Part shown: positions 22,139-35,300 of the stretch, piece after piece
Layout of the letters: each line of letters opens with the position of its first letter
How positions within the stretch are numbered: the first letter of the stretch is position 1
From: Monosporascus cannonballus
Taxonomy: Eukaryota > Ascomycota > Sordariomycetes > Xylariales
Reading direction: 5' to 3'
Length of the DNA stretch: 64,000 bases
NCBI GenBank assembly: GCA_004154925.1
Contig: QJNS01000091.1
Location: 62,001-126,000 of the forward strand
The notes under the pieces: model-generated
What the model saw: only the letters and a program-made list of their open reading frames with translations
Told to the model about the DNA's origin: nothing
Database searches by the model: none
Position numbers and translations under genes: made by a program

Positions 22139-24807
22139 ATGATTTCGCGGAAGCGCTTGAGACCGAATCCTGTTCCCAAAGAGTGCTTGCCCGCGTCTTC
22201 GCCATCGTCAAGAGGAGGTATCGCGTCACCATCCAAGGAAAGCTCAACGTTGAGTTCAACGCCATCATCAACAGGTCCAGGCCCATCAGAACCCGAGACC
22301 CAGGGGATGAAGCCGCAACCACCCTCAAAGCCCTCGAGTTCTACTTCTAAGAATACCCTAAACCATAGATCTCAGGTCGGTTGACTTCTCCATCCACTCG
22401 CTTGTCATTAACTTACTTTGGTGTACATTCATAGGCTCGAGCACACAAGACTCGTAGCTGGTACGGATCGTGGTCCGGTAAATCGCAAGCCTCGACACAA
22501 CTAGCTTTTGAGAACATCTCCGGGGGCACTCTACGTCCGGATGCCACGCCAGATTTTGGCCGTTTCGAGACCAAGAAGAGCGCAGAAGGCTCTACCGACT
22601 CGGATGCTCAGTCCGTCAGGACATTGCCTAAAACCGCCGAAGCCGATGCGACCTCCACGGACCCTGCTGGTACCGTCAAACAGCAACAACCCACTAGTCA
22701 GAGCAGTCCTAGCAACGGAAATTCTGATCCAAATGACCGAAAGGATGACAACCCAACCACAGATGATGGTGAGGGGTCTGAGCCACCAACAACAGTCACC
22801 CCAGTTGCCCCATTGCCGCCAACGTCTTCAAGCTGGCTAGGTTGGTTAGGGCTTTCGCTAGCACCAGCGCAGGCAGACACACCAAAGGAGCATGGAGATC
22901 ACCCTGAATCTTCCAAAGAGACGGAATCAACCCAAACCACTAGTCAACCAGAAGACATACAGAAACCTACGGAGGCCATAAAGTCCCCACCCGAAACGCC
23001 GACGGCCAAACAGCCAGCAGGTTGGTTCGGGTTCTGGTCATATAACACGCGCAGCTCCCCGAACAGCGGCGTGCAGGCATCTGCGAATCATGAGCCATCT
23101 CAACCAACAGTGCAAAAACCGACTGAAGATGTTGTTATGAAAGACGCTCCACCGCCAGCCCCTTCAGCGCCGGCACCAGAAAGCCAACCGTCTGCCGGTT
23201 CGACGTGGGCGTTTTGGTCGAAGGACACGGGGTCGAAGTTTGACGGGAAGACGACGGCTGCGTCGGAGGAAGGGGAGCTGGCAGTAATCGGTGAAGGCTC
23301 CGAGTCGAGTCCCAGACGTTCCAGCGGTGTTGAAGTCGGCGAAAGCACGACTTCGGCGCATAAATCGCCGGTTAGAGCTGCAAAAGGGTCAGGAATCAGG
23401 GCAGCGTTGTCGAAAAAGAGCAAGAGGGTCCGGCCGCAGTCGATGGATTTGGACGAGCCGTCACCGGCGCCACCAATAGTCCAACCAGATGCATCCCTGA
23501 AAAACGCGGTAGTGAAGGCTACTTCACCACCAAATTTACTTCTTCCCTCATTTAGAAGCACCTATCGTATGAAGGAGAATCCGTCCATCATCAAGCAGAT
23601 CGCGCAACTGCTCCTAAGGGCAGAGCAGCCTCCCCCGAACCACGTCTCCCTAACGAATGAACCACCTAAGATTCGGCGGGCTGTCGCTATTGGCGTGCAC
23701 GGGTTATTCCCGGCTTCGTACCTTCGCCCCATGATCGGACAGCCTACTGGAACTAGCATCCGCTTCATGGAGCATTGTGCGGAAGCGATCCGTAGGTGGG
23801 CGGAAGGTCACGGGTGCGGCGACATCGAGATTGAGAAGATCGCTCTCGAGGGGGAAGGCAAAATCGCTGAGCGATTGAATAACCTCTGGAAGCTGCTCCT
23901 GAATTGGGTTGACCATATCAGACGTGCCGATCTGATTGTCCTAGCGTGCCATTCCCAAGGGGTTCCAGTAGGGATGATGCTTGTTGAGAAGTTGATAGAG
24001 CTCGGGATCGTCAATGGTGCCAGAATCGGCATTTGCGCTATGGCTGGCGTTTCGCTGGGCCCCTTCCCAGAGTATAAATCAGGCATGGGCATGTTGATGG
24101 GCTCCGCCGCGGAACTGTGGCAATTCACAGATCCCGAAAGCGAAGTATCCAAACAATACGAACGTGCATTGCAGGTGGTGGTCAACCATGGCGCCCGAAT
24201 CACGTTTATAGCGAGCATCAACGACCAACTCGTACCCCTCGAGTCAGCCCTGATGTCACCAGCATCCCATCCCTACATCCATCGGGCTGTTTTCATCGAT
24301 GGGCGCGTGCACGCTCCTGATTTTATTGCGCATCTCGTGGGCTTCGCACTCAAGCTTCGAAACTTAGGGATTTCCGATCATGGCCTTATTCGCGAACTCT
24401 CTGTGCCGCTCGCTGGGAGCCTATATTCAGGAGATGGGCACTCGAGGCTCTACGATGACCAGCAAGTCTACGAGTAAGTTCGGCCCGTATTTGGGATGCC
24501 GTGGCACCCCTCCCACCAGTTAAGAACGAGTACTAACACTGCGGCAAGCTTAGCTGTCTCGCACGCATTGGAAACGACCTCGATTAGTCATGTGCCATGT
24601 CACATTCGGAAACACGAGGGTCTGGCTAACCCCAACCCCTATGCGTTGCCGTGGATCATGCGTGGTCTACTGGAAGAGGAATTCGTCAAGACAGAACTGT
24701 ACTCGGAGACGGCAGAGTTGCTGAAGCAGTTTGACGACTGGAAACCCGTCACCAAGGCGTTGAAGGATGTCAAATACAGGCTAGAGGTAGTTCGGTCAAA
24801 ACTTTAG
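22139..24807 (+). CDS. YML020W-type alpha/beta-hydrolase-fold protein, three exons
   Basis: Fungal protein family related to yeast YML020W; the biochemical role is unknown. Exons: 22139-22375, 22435-24473, 24549-24807, giving 844 aa. Intron 2 is canonical (GTAAGT, ACTAAC branch, CAAG acceptor) and joins VYD to LAVSHALETTSIS. Intron 1 has an unusual donor, GTCGGT, but phase 0 on both sides and a CATAG acceptor. Residues 1-400 are disordered, Ser/Pro/Thr-rich, with repeated aromatic patches (SWYGSWSGK, SSWLGWLGLS, GWFGFWSYNT, STWAFWSKDT). The hydrolase part starts near 480: AIGVHGLFPASYLRPMIG (oxyanion-type VHG), a nucleophile elbow CHSQG with Ser about 586, then FIASINDQLVPLESAL (acid loop) and HAPDFIAHLVG (possible His). 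The elbow has Cys where the first Gly of GxSxG is usual. Confidence 0.88.
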
Positions 24808-26267
24808 GACCGTGTATTCGTTATTCTACAGACGAGTCGGGGTTGCTGTTATTATATTATGGCAAACCGGCTGGGGTAAGGATCATAGCGTCTGCTTCAT
24901 TGGTAATCTATGGAGTTAAGGAATAACCAGATTTAGGAGTTGTCGGGAGGCGATCGGAGCAAATATACCATATAAGGGCTTCCGAATAGAATACATACAT
25001 AGTCCACTAACACATACTATAATGACTGAAGGAAACGAGCTGGTTACTTCTACGTAGGCCCTTCCGCGAGAGAGAGGAATTCGAGATGCTTAAGTGAGTG
25101 AATCAGTACCCAGACTCGGGCGATTTTACGAATGCTTCTAACCAGTAGCCAACTAAGAATACCTACCCGTCAGGACTCAGGACGTTCAAGATGTGCAACT
25201 CCCCTGTGCCCTGTGCATGATACCCTTCTCCCTACCTAAGTACTACCTAGGTATGTATGTATATAGGTATGTTTTGGGGGTTATTAATTACATTACATAA
25301 GCAACTCGCATGCCTCTCGGGGGGATAAGAGTAGAGGTTGCCTTTTCGCAGCCCTACGGAATAATCGTCATCTTCTGAATAGTTCATCGTTCATCCTTGT
25401 TAAGAAGGCCAAAAGTTGCGTGCCGTCCAATAGGAACGATTCCGCAGATCACCAGCGAACATGTAAAATTAGGTATTCTGAAGGCTAAGACACGTGCAGG
25501 GAGAAACGGCGCCGAACTGCGAAAACTTGTAAATATAATCAAGTCCTTATTAAGTCCCTCTGAAAACTTACTGCAGGCGGCTGTTAACCGAAATTCAGTT
25601 GATCCGGGCTTCTTGTGTTGGTCAACTCGCTTGTGAGTTTAATGAGGACCGGTATTATGTTCATCTTGGTAGGTACCTTAGGTAATTGACACAATCTAGA
25701 ACTCCCTGGGACTAATCTAATTCAGCCAATGGGAACTGCCCAATATCTGTACTGGTACTTCTTTCATCGGGATTCGCGCCGCCTTGCTCCTCCTTACTAG
25801 CGGCATAGACATTTGAACTGGGATGCTCCGTACAAAGGGGCTCTTTATTTCTCATTGTCCGTTATAGGGGCTATATCGCACGCAGACGATCCCAGGTAAT
25901 AATGAGACGGTGGACCCTGGTGCATCTCTCGAAGCCGCTTTCGCGCCGACCCGATTTGTCTGCGAAGTGACGTGCGTACCCGGCCGAAATTCCAACATTC
26001 CTTCCCACGGTTAATAACGACGGAGTTAAAGTGCCTACATTTGTTACTCGTAGCCCTATCGCACGCAGGCTTCGATTCGAACATCTTTTCCTTCGCCTTA
26101 AGCAGCGTCATCTGGGATACCAACACCAAATTACCTTTCCATTACGCCTGATATCTGTCTACGCTGCTTCGAGCTAGCCGCGTGAAGCTCGCTCTGTAAA
26201 GACGACATCTCTGGGGGGGCATAGGATGCAGCTCACGCAACCCTCCGATAATCTCCTGTAAGGGCCA
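24808..26267. other. Intergenic, no supported gene
   Basis: About 1.5 kb between the hydrolase-like gene and the FMP27 promoter. Several short TAGGTA/TACCTA-type motifs cluster near 25230-25275 (CTACCTAGGTATGTATG and similar). No coding signal was recognised. Confidence 0.45.
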
Positions 26268-26299
26268 TCTCTCTCTCTCTCTCTCTCCCTCCCTCCCCT
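26268..26299 (+). promoter_or_regulatory. CT-rich tract upstream of FMP27-like gene
   Basis: An unbroken pyrimidine run of (CT)n passing into CCCTCCCT, 82-113 bp before the ATG at 26381. Pyrimidine-rich tracts just upstream of the transcription start are common in filamentous-fungal promoters; the role here is inferred. Confidence 0.5.
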
Positions 26300-26380
26300 A
26301 CGACCATGTTGCGGTTGCCGACTGACGGCGAAATATCTAGTTAGCTACGCGGGGCGCGCCTTGGTTAAGGTGCTATCGCT

Positions 26381-29300
26381 ATGGCCCTCCTCGATCCGAG
26401 CTTCGTCTTTGGGATTCTCGTCCTCGTCTACCTTTCGTCCTTTGTTCTGTTCGCCGTCGTTCGCATTCTTACCGGCGTATCCATCCAACGACTCGGTTAC
26501 TTCTCCCTTCGACGATTGGCCTATACGCCAAGGGATGGACTAAATGTCAAGATCCGGGGACTCGGCCTCAGCCTCCACCGCCCGACCTTCTCTCAGCCGA
26601 CTTGGATGAGCATCAAGGTGAACGAGCTTGCCATCACTGTCGATATTAAAGAGCTGGAGAGGCAAAAGCAAGATGCTACCGAAGTTGATAAAAGTGCCGA
26701 TGGATCTGGTAGGGCAACCCTGGCCGACGGGCTCAAACCCCTACCCGAACGACCGCTTCCTAGGCGGGGGAACTCCGGGCCCGCGCGTAGCGTGGTTTGG
26801 AAGCAGCTTACGAGGATAAAGGAGAGGTTGAAGCGGTTGCACAGGGACCTCTACTGGCTCCGGCTGGTAGATGTGGTTGCGGACGATACGACGGTACATA
26901 TTGTGGATATTGGTAATGTGCAGCTGGGCAGCTTCACCATTGCCGTGGACACTCGGCGACGCATGGTAGACCGCGCTCGGTTCTTCTTCCAGTCAGGTGC
27001 CGAGCAAAAGCGTCAGAAGCTTTCGGCCGAATGGATTGTGACTCTACGAAGCGTCCTCTTTACGGCTAATGGTCAGGAACCCATCGAGGTCTTAGACAGT
27101 GCAACGCTGAATGTCCATGGATTCTTGTACGACCAGCTGGATGGACTTCGAGATGCCGCCATTGCCCTGAAGCTAGGTCGAGTGCATGTGCCCTACGACG
27201 ACATCGAGAGCTGTATCGCACGCTATAAAACGGCCAAGGGGCGACGGACGAAACTTTATCGGCAGGTCGAGTCTCTCAAAGTGTCAATTGACGAAGTCAT
27301 TCATGAAGCCGACCAGCCTGGGAGCGCCGATGAGGATCTGATGCAGGCAGTCTCCGATTCGATCTCCGACTCGAAGGAATTCGTGAGCTCTACTGTCCGG
27401 GGAATCAAAGAGGTCCAATTCGCGGTTAGCTTCGTCAGCTTCACAAAAGAGCTCCATAGAACCAAGTCAACAGGATCACCTCTGCTCCTAAACGCGTCTA
27501 TGAAGGAGGTCGGCATTGACCTGCACCGCCTGGATCCTAAATCACCCGCTCATCGAATGTACTTCCCCTCCAACGATATTGCACATGAAGCTCAGGTCGT
27601 TGGCTTGTCAATTTCTGTTGGGCTTGATGACGGCCATGGTAAGCCAGAACGAGTCTTGTACATTCCAATGGCCACGACCACCGTGAAGACTACCTTGCCG
27701 TCAAAAACCGTAGAACTCTCGAACGCTGGCAGCGTTGAGGACAGGAACGCAAACATACTTTTTGGGAACTCTGTCGTCACCGAACCCGCCGTCGATTTAG
27801 TCCCGAAACATCTGCCGATCCTACTTGCCCTTCTGCGACCACGCCCAAAGACGCCGAAGGCTCAAGTGCAACAGAGACACAGGCTGATCTCGCGATTACT
27901 CCCAAAGGCCAATTTCAAATTCTCCATGCAGCAGCCAGTCCTCAGGATAGCTCTCCCGCCAGTTCAGAAAACGGGCGATCCAGATGACTTTGATCTCATT
28001 ATATCCTCTATCTCGTCGATCTCCCTTGACGTTGAATCGTTCCACTCCGCCGTTAAGGACCTGCACTATTCATTGGTGTCCTCTACGCGAGTCCAAGCAC
28101 ATCGCCTTTATTATCAGACCGCCCAAGGGGACCGTTTCGACTTAATTGATACCGAATCTTTTGACCTGAGACTCCAGCTCTCCGCGAACCCGGACGTCCA
28201 TGTGATTGCCAATGCACATCTCCAAACTTTCACAATACGCATGACCCGCCCTGAATTCATTGATGGGCTGCATCAGATAGTGCGCCAGCTTAGGCTCAAC
28301 GTTGAGCCGGACAAGTGGCCTTCTTCGAGATCTCGAAAGTATCGGAACGTGCTTCGGGGTCTGCCACAGTGGCTATTCCATCTCTCTTTCGAAGTTGACG
28401 ATTTCAGTGCGGAGGTGGCCGGTGTCGATGACGATTTCCCCAATAGCAGCCGCGGCGTCATGCTGCAGGTGGACTCATGGTCCATAGAGTATCGTGCTCA
28501 GAGATTAGACACGTTGAAGCAGCGACCAGCTTCGAGGAGACGCACTGCCAGTAGGTCTTTGCTGCCAGATGCAGAACTTCTAAGCTCCATTTCGATGCCA
28601 CCCTCTCCTCGAAAGAAACACCAGACCGACGGCGATGGACGGAGATTCGCTTTTACTTGTGAGGGCTTGGAAGGTTTTATTATTGAAGCCCCTGAGAGGA
28701 TCGAGTTGGAACCTTTTGTTCGGTTACCGCACTTCGAGGTATCGTGCTCTACCAACAGCGACGCGCATGGCCCAGTCTCGCATGCCCAATCACATTTGCG
28801 GACCCTCCTTATTCAGTACTCCCTCTTCCGGCATTACTCGGTGGGTGTGGCTATTATGACACTGCGGAAGGCGTTTCTACAAGGCAAGAGAGACGCTTCG
28901 CAAGGGTCGTCACAGAGGAGTCCGACGAGTCCAACGAGGCCGGCGCCCGTAGACCGCCTAGCCCCACCGCTGATGTCTCCCGGTTCGCCAACTACGGACG
29001 AAATGGAGACGTTTGCTTATTCTGCTAGGGAGCTCGTGGCAGTTGAGTTCAAAGCGTCTTTAGTACAGGTCAAGGCAGAAATGCCATCTAATCCTCCCAT
29101 GATGTTCCAAATACACGGTGTGGAAGCTGGTCGTCATCGATGGTCTCGACCTTTCTTCTACTCAAAGTTGGTGCGCATATATGCTGGAGCGCCTCGAATG
29201 GATGCCGTCTGGGCACGGATCGCTAGCATCAAATCCCTTCGCCTAGACTACCGTGAGTCCCGGCGGAAGATGTCCACAGGTGGCTTCCAGGACGATAAGA

Positions 29301-32300
29301 TGTTTGACGTAGTGACCGATGCCATGAGGCTTGCAGTGCCCCATGAGCTCATAATCAGCCAGATATCTGACAATATCGTGAATGTCATTAAAGTGACTGA
29401 GCAGCTCAGCCACCGCTTCAAGACCGGAACGAACGAGTATATCCTAGAAAAAGCACCACAAGGCCCGAAGATCCTGCCGAAGATCTCTTTGAAGGCGCGC
29501 ACGCTCCTCTTCGAACTCGAAGATGGTGCGTTCGAGTGGAAGCTGGGCCTGATATATAGGGCCGGACGCATTGAGCAGATGCAGCGCCTCGCCCGCGAGG
29601 AGGCGTTCCGCGTCAAGGTGAAAAGAATACACGAAGAGGAGATCAGGAAAGACTCGGGAAGGTTCCGGGCGCGCTCTGCGGTCCCGAGGGGAAGGAAATC
29701 GAACATAAATAATCCCGGGGGCCGAAGCCAGAGTGCGGAAGGACAATCGCGGGAACAACGTTCTCGTAGTGAGGGACCACGAGGGAGGACTCCGCGATAC
29801 GATCCAGATAATGTTCAGGGCATGAGCGGCAAGGCTCATATCACAATCCAGGAGGCCAGGGCGAGATTGCATGAACACAACGCTCAGAGCTGGAAGAAAC
29901 GTATCAATCATCATTATGCCGTGTCGCGCAGCACTGCGAAGGAGCACAGAGCTCTATACCTAGGTCCCGATGAGCTTCCTGACGAACTTGAGGAGGCGGA
30001 GAAGATACTGGAAGTGCCTGAACGCCCGGCGCTCATGAACACTGTCATAACCGATCTCCACGTCAAACTTGACAAATCGTCCTTTCCCCTTCGCGAGCTG
30101 CCGGATTTCCTCCACAAAGTCGGAAAAGGCATGCCGAAGAGCATGGAATATTCCCTCCTCCTCCCAATGAACGTCTCGGTCAATATGGGCGAGGTTCGAG
30201 TCAGTCTCCGCGACTATCCACTACCTCTCCTCCACGTACCAGCAATCAAGCCCGGTCAGCCATACAAATTACCTGCTCTGTCGCTCAAAACAGATTTTGT
30301 CATTGCCGAAGAATACCGTGGCAGGGAATCGATGAGGCGGATGCAGGTTCATGTCATCCCTCCAGATCTTGACTCAGCGGAGCCGCAAAGTGGCTTTGCC
30401 ATCGATGTCTGCCGTACAATGGGACCCGTCAAGTCCTACTCAGATATGCAAATCGATATCAACACCGCATACCCTACGAGAATCACCTGGGGGCCATCGT
30501 ATCAGCCAGCCGTGCAGGACATGATGATGGCCATCGAATCATTCACGAAGCCCATGGTGGATCCTTCGGAACGCGTTGGTTTCTGGGACAAAATTAGGCT
30601 CAATTTTCACTCTCGAATCCGCGTGGCTTGGAAAGGCGATGGCGATGTACACCTCGCTTTAAAGGGTTCAAGGGATCCTTACCGTGTCACTGGAAATGGT
30701 GCTGGGTTTTTGATGTGCTGGCGGAACAATGTGAGGTGGAACGTCCATACGGACGATGACCCTAAAAAGTTCATGACGGTGGACAGCGGGGAGTACGTCC
30801 TTGCAGTCCCCGACTACAGCCATCAAGTTAGAGAATCAACCCGCGAGATTGAGGAGAACGAGAGCATGGCGAGCGGAACGAGCTTCAAGTCCGCTGCTGT
30901 GTTCAAAAAAGTCGCCATGAAATTGTCGGGTAATGTCCAATGGATGGCTGGTCTCATGTTCGAACGGGCTATTCAAGATGGCAGGCGAAGCTTTGATACG
31001 AAGCCGCATTACGAGGTCGTCTTGAAGGCTCCGGAATATGCCAAACCACAAGATGATGGTCTTCCGTACGATGCGTTCCGAGGCTTCAGAAGCCAGCACA
31101 TACACCTATCCATCGCAGTTAAGGTGCCTGCCGATCGTGATTGGGCTTCATCGGAGCCCCAGCCTTCGGGGAGCTACAACAGCGTTCACCTAACCCCGAG
31201 GCTTTTTACCCATTTCTTTGCTTGGTATTCACTTTTTAGTGGCCCTATGTCATTGCCAATCCGTCAAGGTTCGCTCTGGCCAGGGAGGGAAAAGAACAGC
31301 AAGAAATTTGGAAGACATCTTGGCACCCTCAAATACAACCTCCTCCTAGCCCCCTTGTTCATGAGCCACATTTACAAACATAAGGATGTCGAGGATTATT
31401 CTGAGAATGCAGTCTCTGCTACAGGTGTCAAAGTTAGATTCGATAACTTCATGGTGGACATTCATCAGCGCCGGGAGGAGTTCAATACTCGGGATCGAGG
31501 GCGCAAAACTCAAACTAGGACCACGGGCATGAAGATCCACACCGCCCAGCTCGATCTGATCTCTGCAGATGTTCGTGCTGTCTCTGCTAGCATCAAAAAC
31601 GCCACGACTGAAGCGATCAAGAGGAATTCTATTGCCGCTCTGATTGCTCAAGGCGAAGATGACGGTGCCGACCTGTCCCATTTCACGATCCCGGACAATG
31701 ACTTTAGTTGGATTGACATGGACGACTTCGTGGAGCTAGACTCGATCTTACCATCTGAACCAAACCCGGACACGAAGATACTGCCATTAGCCTATGCCCC
31801 CCGCGTCACTTACTTCAGACAAACAGATATTGGCGACACCATCGACGGAGACCCGGACCGTACTAGCCCTTTCGGAAACGAGCCGACGCACTTCTGCATC
31901 ATGAGTCCAGACGATGACCCTAGGAGGGTCCAGTCACAGTTGATTCAGGCCCGCTTGGATCAGTTAGACGATCAAATCTCTAACAACATACGGGACGTTG
32001 GTGAGGCCGAATTACGAAATATAAGGGCGGATGGCCAGGATCCTGAGGTCAAATCAGAATTTGAAAGCCTCAACAGACACACTCACGTGTTGCGGGACAA
32101 GCAGGCGTTCATGACCAGCATGTTGGAGCAGATGGCCCTCAAAACCCAAAATAACGGTCAGGGTCCAGATCTCCCAGAGGTTGAGGACCATTACCGCGAG
32201 CGTCCAGCTGTGGTCATTGACGCAGAAGGAGAAATAAAGGTGCCAGCGGGAACAGAGTTCGCGAGCGACTTCAAGAATAGGTTTGTTGTGCATAATGTGC

Positions 32301-35300
32301 AACTGAAATGGAACAACCTACTACGGAATATCATCCTGCGGTACAGCAATCAAGTTAGTCAGCGTCGAGGCTTCGTTTATTACTTATCTCGGCCGGCTGT
32401 CAAGTTCATCCTAGACATCGTTGAGGAGCAAGCAAAGGCCAAGAACAATACGAAGGAGTCAAAAGATTCTCCTGAAACCGGGGCCCCCTCCTCCAGCCCT
32501 AAACCCAGCGGACAATCCGCTGACGTGAAACCAGACTTCGAGAACCTAATGCAGCAGATCCTCCAAGACGGGAGGAAGTTCGTCGGTCCTGATGAACCGG
32601 CCTCGTCAGAAGGACCATCCATGGAAGACCTCACAGGAGGTATCGCCGAGGAGTTCACCCCTCAAAGCAGCTATCACATGCGGTTGATTGCTCCTCAGAT
32701 ACAACTCCAGAGCGAGAAAAACAAAAAGCATGTGGTGCTTGTCACAGCAAAGGGGATGGAACTCAAAGTGGTCGAGGTCATGGACAAGGCCAGGTTATCT
32801 GACGAGGTCAGCGGCCTGGTCCAGCGGCGCTTCTTGCTCAAGATGGACAGCGCACAGTTCTTCGTCGCTCATCAAAAGTGGTTCTCCGGCCCGCTCCTAT
32901 CGATGTACTCGGGCAACACCTACGGGACGCCGTCTGGCTCTTCTTGGCCACCCTGGGTGCCTATGGAAGTAATGTATGACTTTCAGTCAGACCCTTTTGG
33001 CTTCAAGCGAGTCGTGCAAAAGACTTCGGCAGTGCTGAGGTACGACAAATTCAATGCTCTACGTCTGAAGTACAATGACGAAGTCAACACGGACGACACT
33101 AATGCCCTCTCCGAGGACAACTCAGAGAGCAGAATGGATTATCTCTGGGTGGAGTTCCCTCAAGCTAGAGCGCTCTGCAATTCCTCGCAGTACTACGCCA
33201 TCTACGTCATCGTCCTCGATCTTCTCATGTACAGCGAACCTCTGGAGAAGACGAGAAGTGAGCGTTTAGAGAAGATCATGCTTGCGTCTGACTTTAGCGA
33301 CTTACGTGGCGCTCCTGAGATGGTCACTAAGCTGCAGGAGCGCATCCGGCAGCTGGAAGACATCAAGGCTCACTTCCAGATCCACTGGAGATATCTGGAC
33401 AAGAAAGGGTGGGAGGACGGGTTGATCCTGGAGCGCGATCTCGCGGCTTGCGAGGATGAACTCTTCTTCATGATGAAAGCTATCACCACATCGCAACGCA
33501 AATATGATACCGCATCACAGAGCAATGCATTTCTCAAGTGGACCATTCAGGCCAAAGAGATCGTCTGGCATCTTCTTCGAGACAATAACGAGCCCTTGGT
33601 TGAGCTGCAACTACGGGACACGCAGTACCATCGAACCGACAACTCGGACGGTTCGCACAGGAATCTATTCCAAGTCGGTAAGGTTATCGGCCTGAATCTT
33701 CTCCCGGATGCGATCTATCCTCAGATGGTCGCGCCATACTTGGAGGATGAGAAAGGCATCGAAGATCTGAACAACAAGAAGATGGTCCGAGTGTATTGGC
33801 ACATGTTGGAAGCGATTGCTGGAATACCGGTTATGGATCACTTCGAGGTGAATCTGTTTCCGCTGAAGATTCAGCTCGAGCGTGAGATTGGGAAGAAGTT
33901 GTTTGAATACATCTTCCCAAGCACGGACGAAGATAAGGATGCCACCGGTGAGCGGGTTGATTCTCCTTTCATGATCAAGCAGAGCTGGCCCGGCGATGCG
34001 GAGGATGATGCTCCAGATGAGTTCAAGTTTGTGGCCTCTGGCAGGTTGAATCCCGCAACGTCCGACAAGGAGCAATCTTTCGCTACGCGGCCTGGATCTC
34101 TGGAGCTCCGCCTGCACCCTACCCTGACATCCGACTCTCACGGCGCCGAAACTAGCTCTCAGAAGACGAAGGCCGTCAGCGTCCACTCGGGAGAGGGGCC
34201 CGTTTTCCGTCTTTTTGGCTCCAAAGCGGCGAGTAAGAAGCCGTCATATGAGACCCTCCGATCTAGCAGCACTCCGCGACCAGGTATCGGCCGCTCCGCG
34301 ACGACTGCGACGACTGCTTCGACGAGCAGTGACAACAAGAAGGGCCCCCGCTTTGCTCTCCTCGGTAAGCATGGCAATGGCAACGATAAGCCATCCGATG
34401 ACCTGACCAAGATGCTCACACGTGCCTCGAATTACATGACATTCGTACACATTAGGATGCCATCTGTTGTTCTCTGTCTCAGCTATAAAGGCAAGGGCGA
34501 TCGCAATATTGAAGACGTCCACGACTTTGTTTTCCGGCTGCCCACAATTGAATACCGAAATAAGACGTGGTCAAACCTGGACCTGGCCTTGTCTCTGAAG
34601 TCGCGTGTCATGAAGGCACTAGTCTCACACACCGGTGCCATCATCAGCAACAAGTTCAGCAAGAGTAGACCCAACCAAGCCCAGCAAAGCAAGCTCCGGG
34701 AGCTGGCGAATAGCAGCGTCCTCCTCGCGACTCCCACAATATCTAGCAACAGTGGCGACAATAGCGATGATTCGTCGAGCTTATGGGGCACGAGTCCGGC
34801 GGACTTCTCCCAATCCCCGCCTAGGAGTATCAGCGACTCCCAGAGCAGCATCGCTGTCCCCCGGCCAAGTAGTCGCGCCTCGAGTGTGGCATCCTCCTCA
34901 CGCTCGTTCCTCAGGATCAATGATGGTGGTAGCCCGTCCGGAGCCAGTCAGCGCGGCACGCCTGTCCCCAGTTTTGTTATGATGCGCCCTGGTTCAGATC
35001 AGGGAAGAACGCCGACGGGACTTGATGTAGATCCCGCACGTCCACACACAAGCGCTAGCAACCATCTCGGCTTTCTACGCCCCAGCAGCAGGCCCAGCAG
35101 TAGCGGCGCTTCCTTGATGGGAGAGGACGAAATGGACAGGTTGAGGAGAAAATCGGACGGAGGCGGAGGCGGCGGTGGAGGCAGCGGTGGGTTCCTACGT
35201 GGCAAGTTTACCGCGTTCACGAGCCGGCGAAAGGAACGTCCCGAACCCGTCGTCGCTGCCGGTAAGAGGAGCCTACACGAAGGCGATGCTAGTGAAGACA

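Noticed and set aside
29710..29830. Arg/Ser-rich stretch in FMP27 as a separate RS-type gene or an intron
   Set aside because: The frame is continuous, and the region corresponds to a variable disordered insert between conserved FMP27 blocks.
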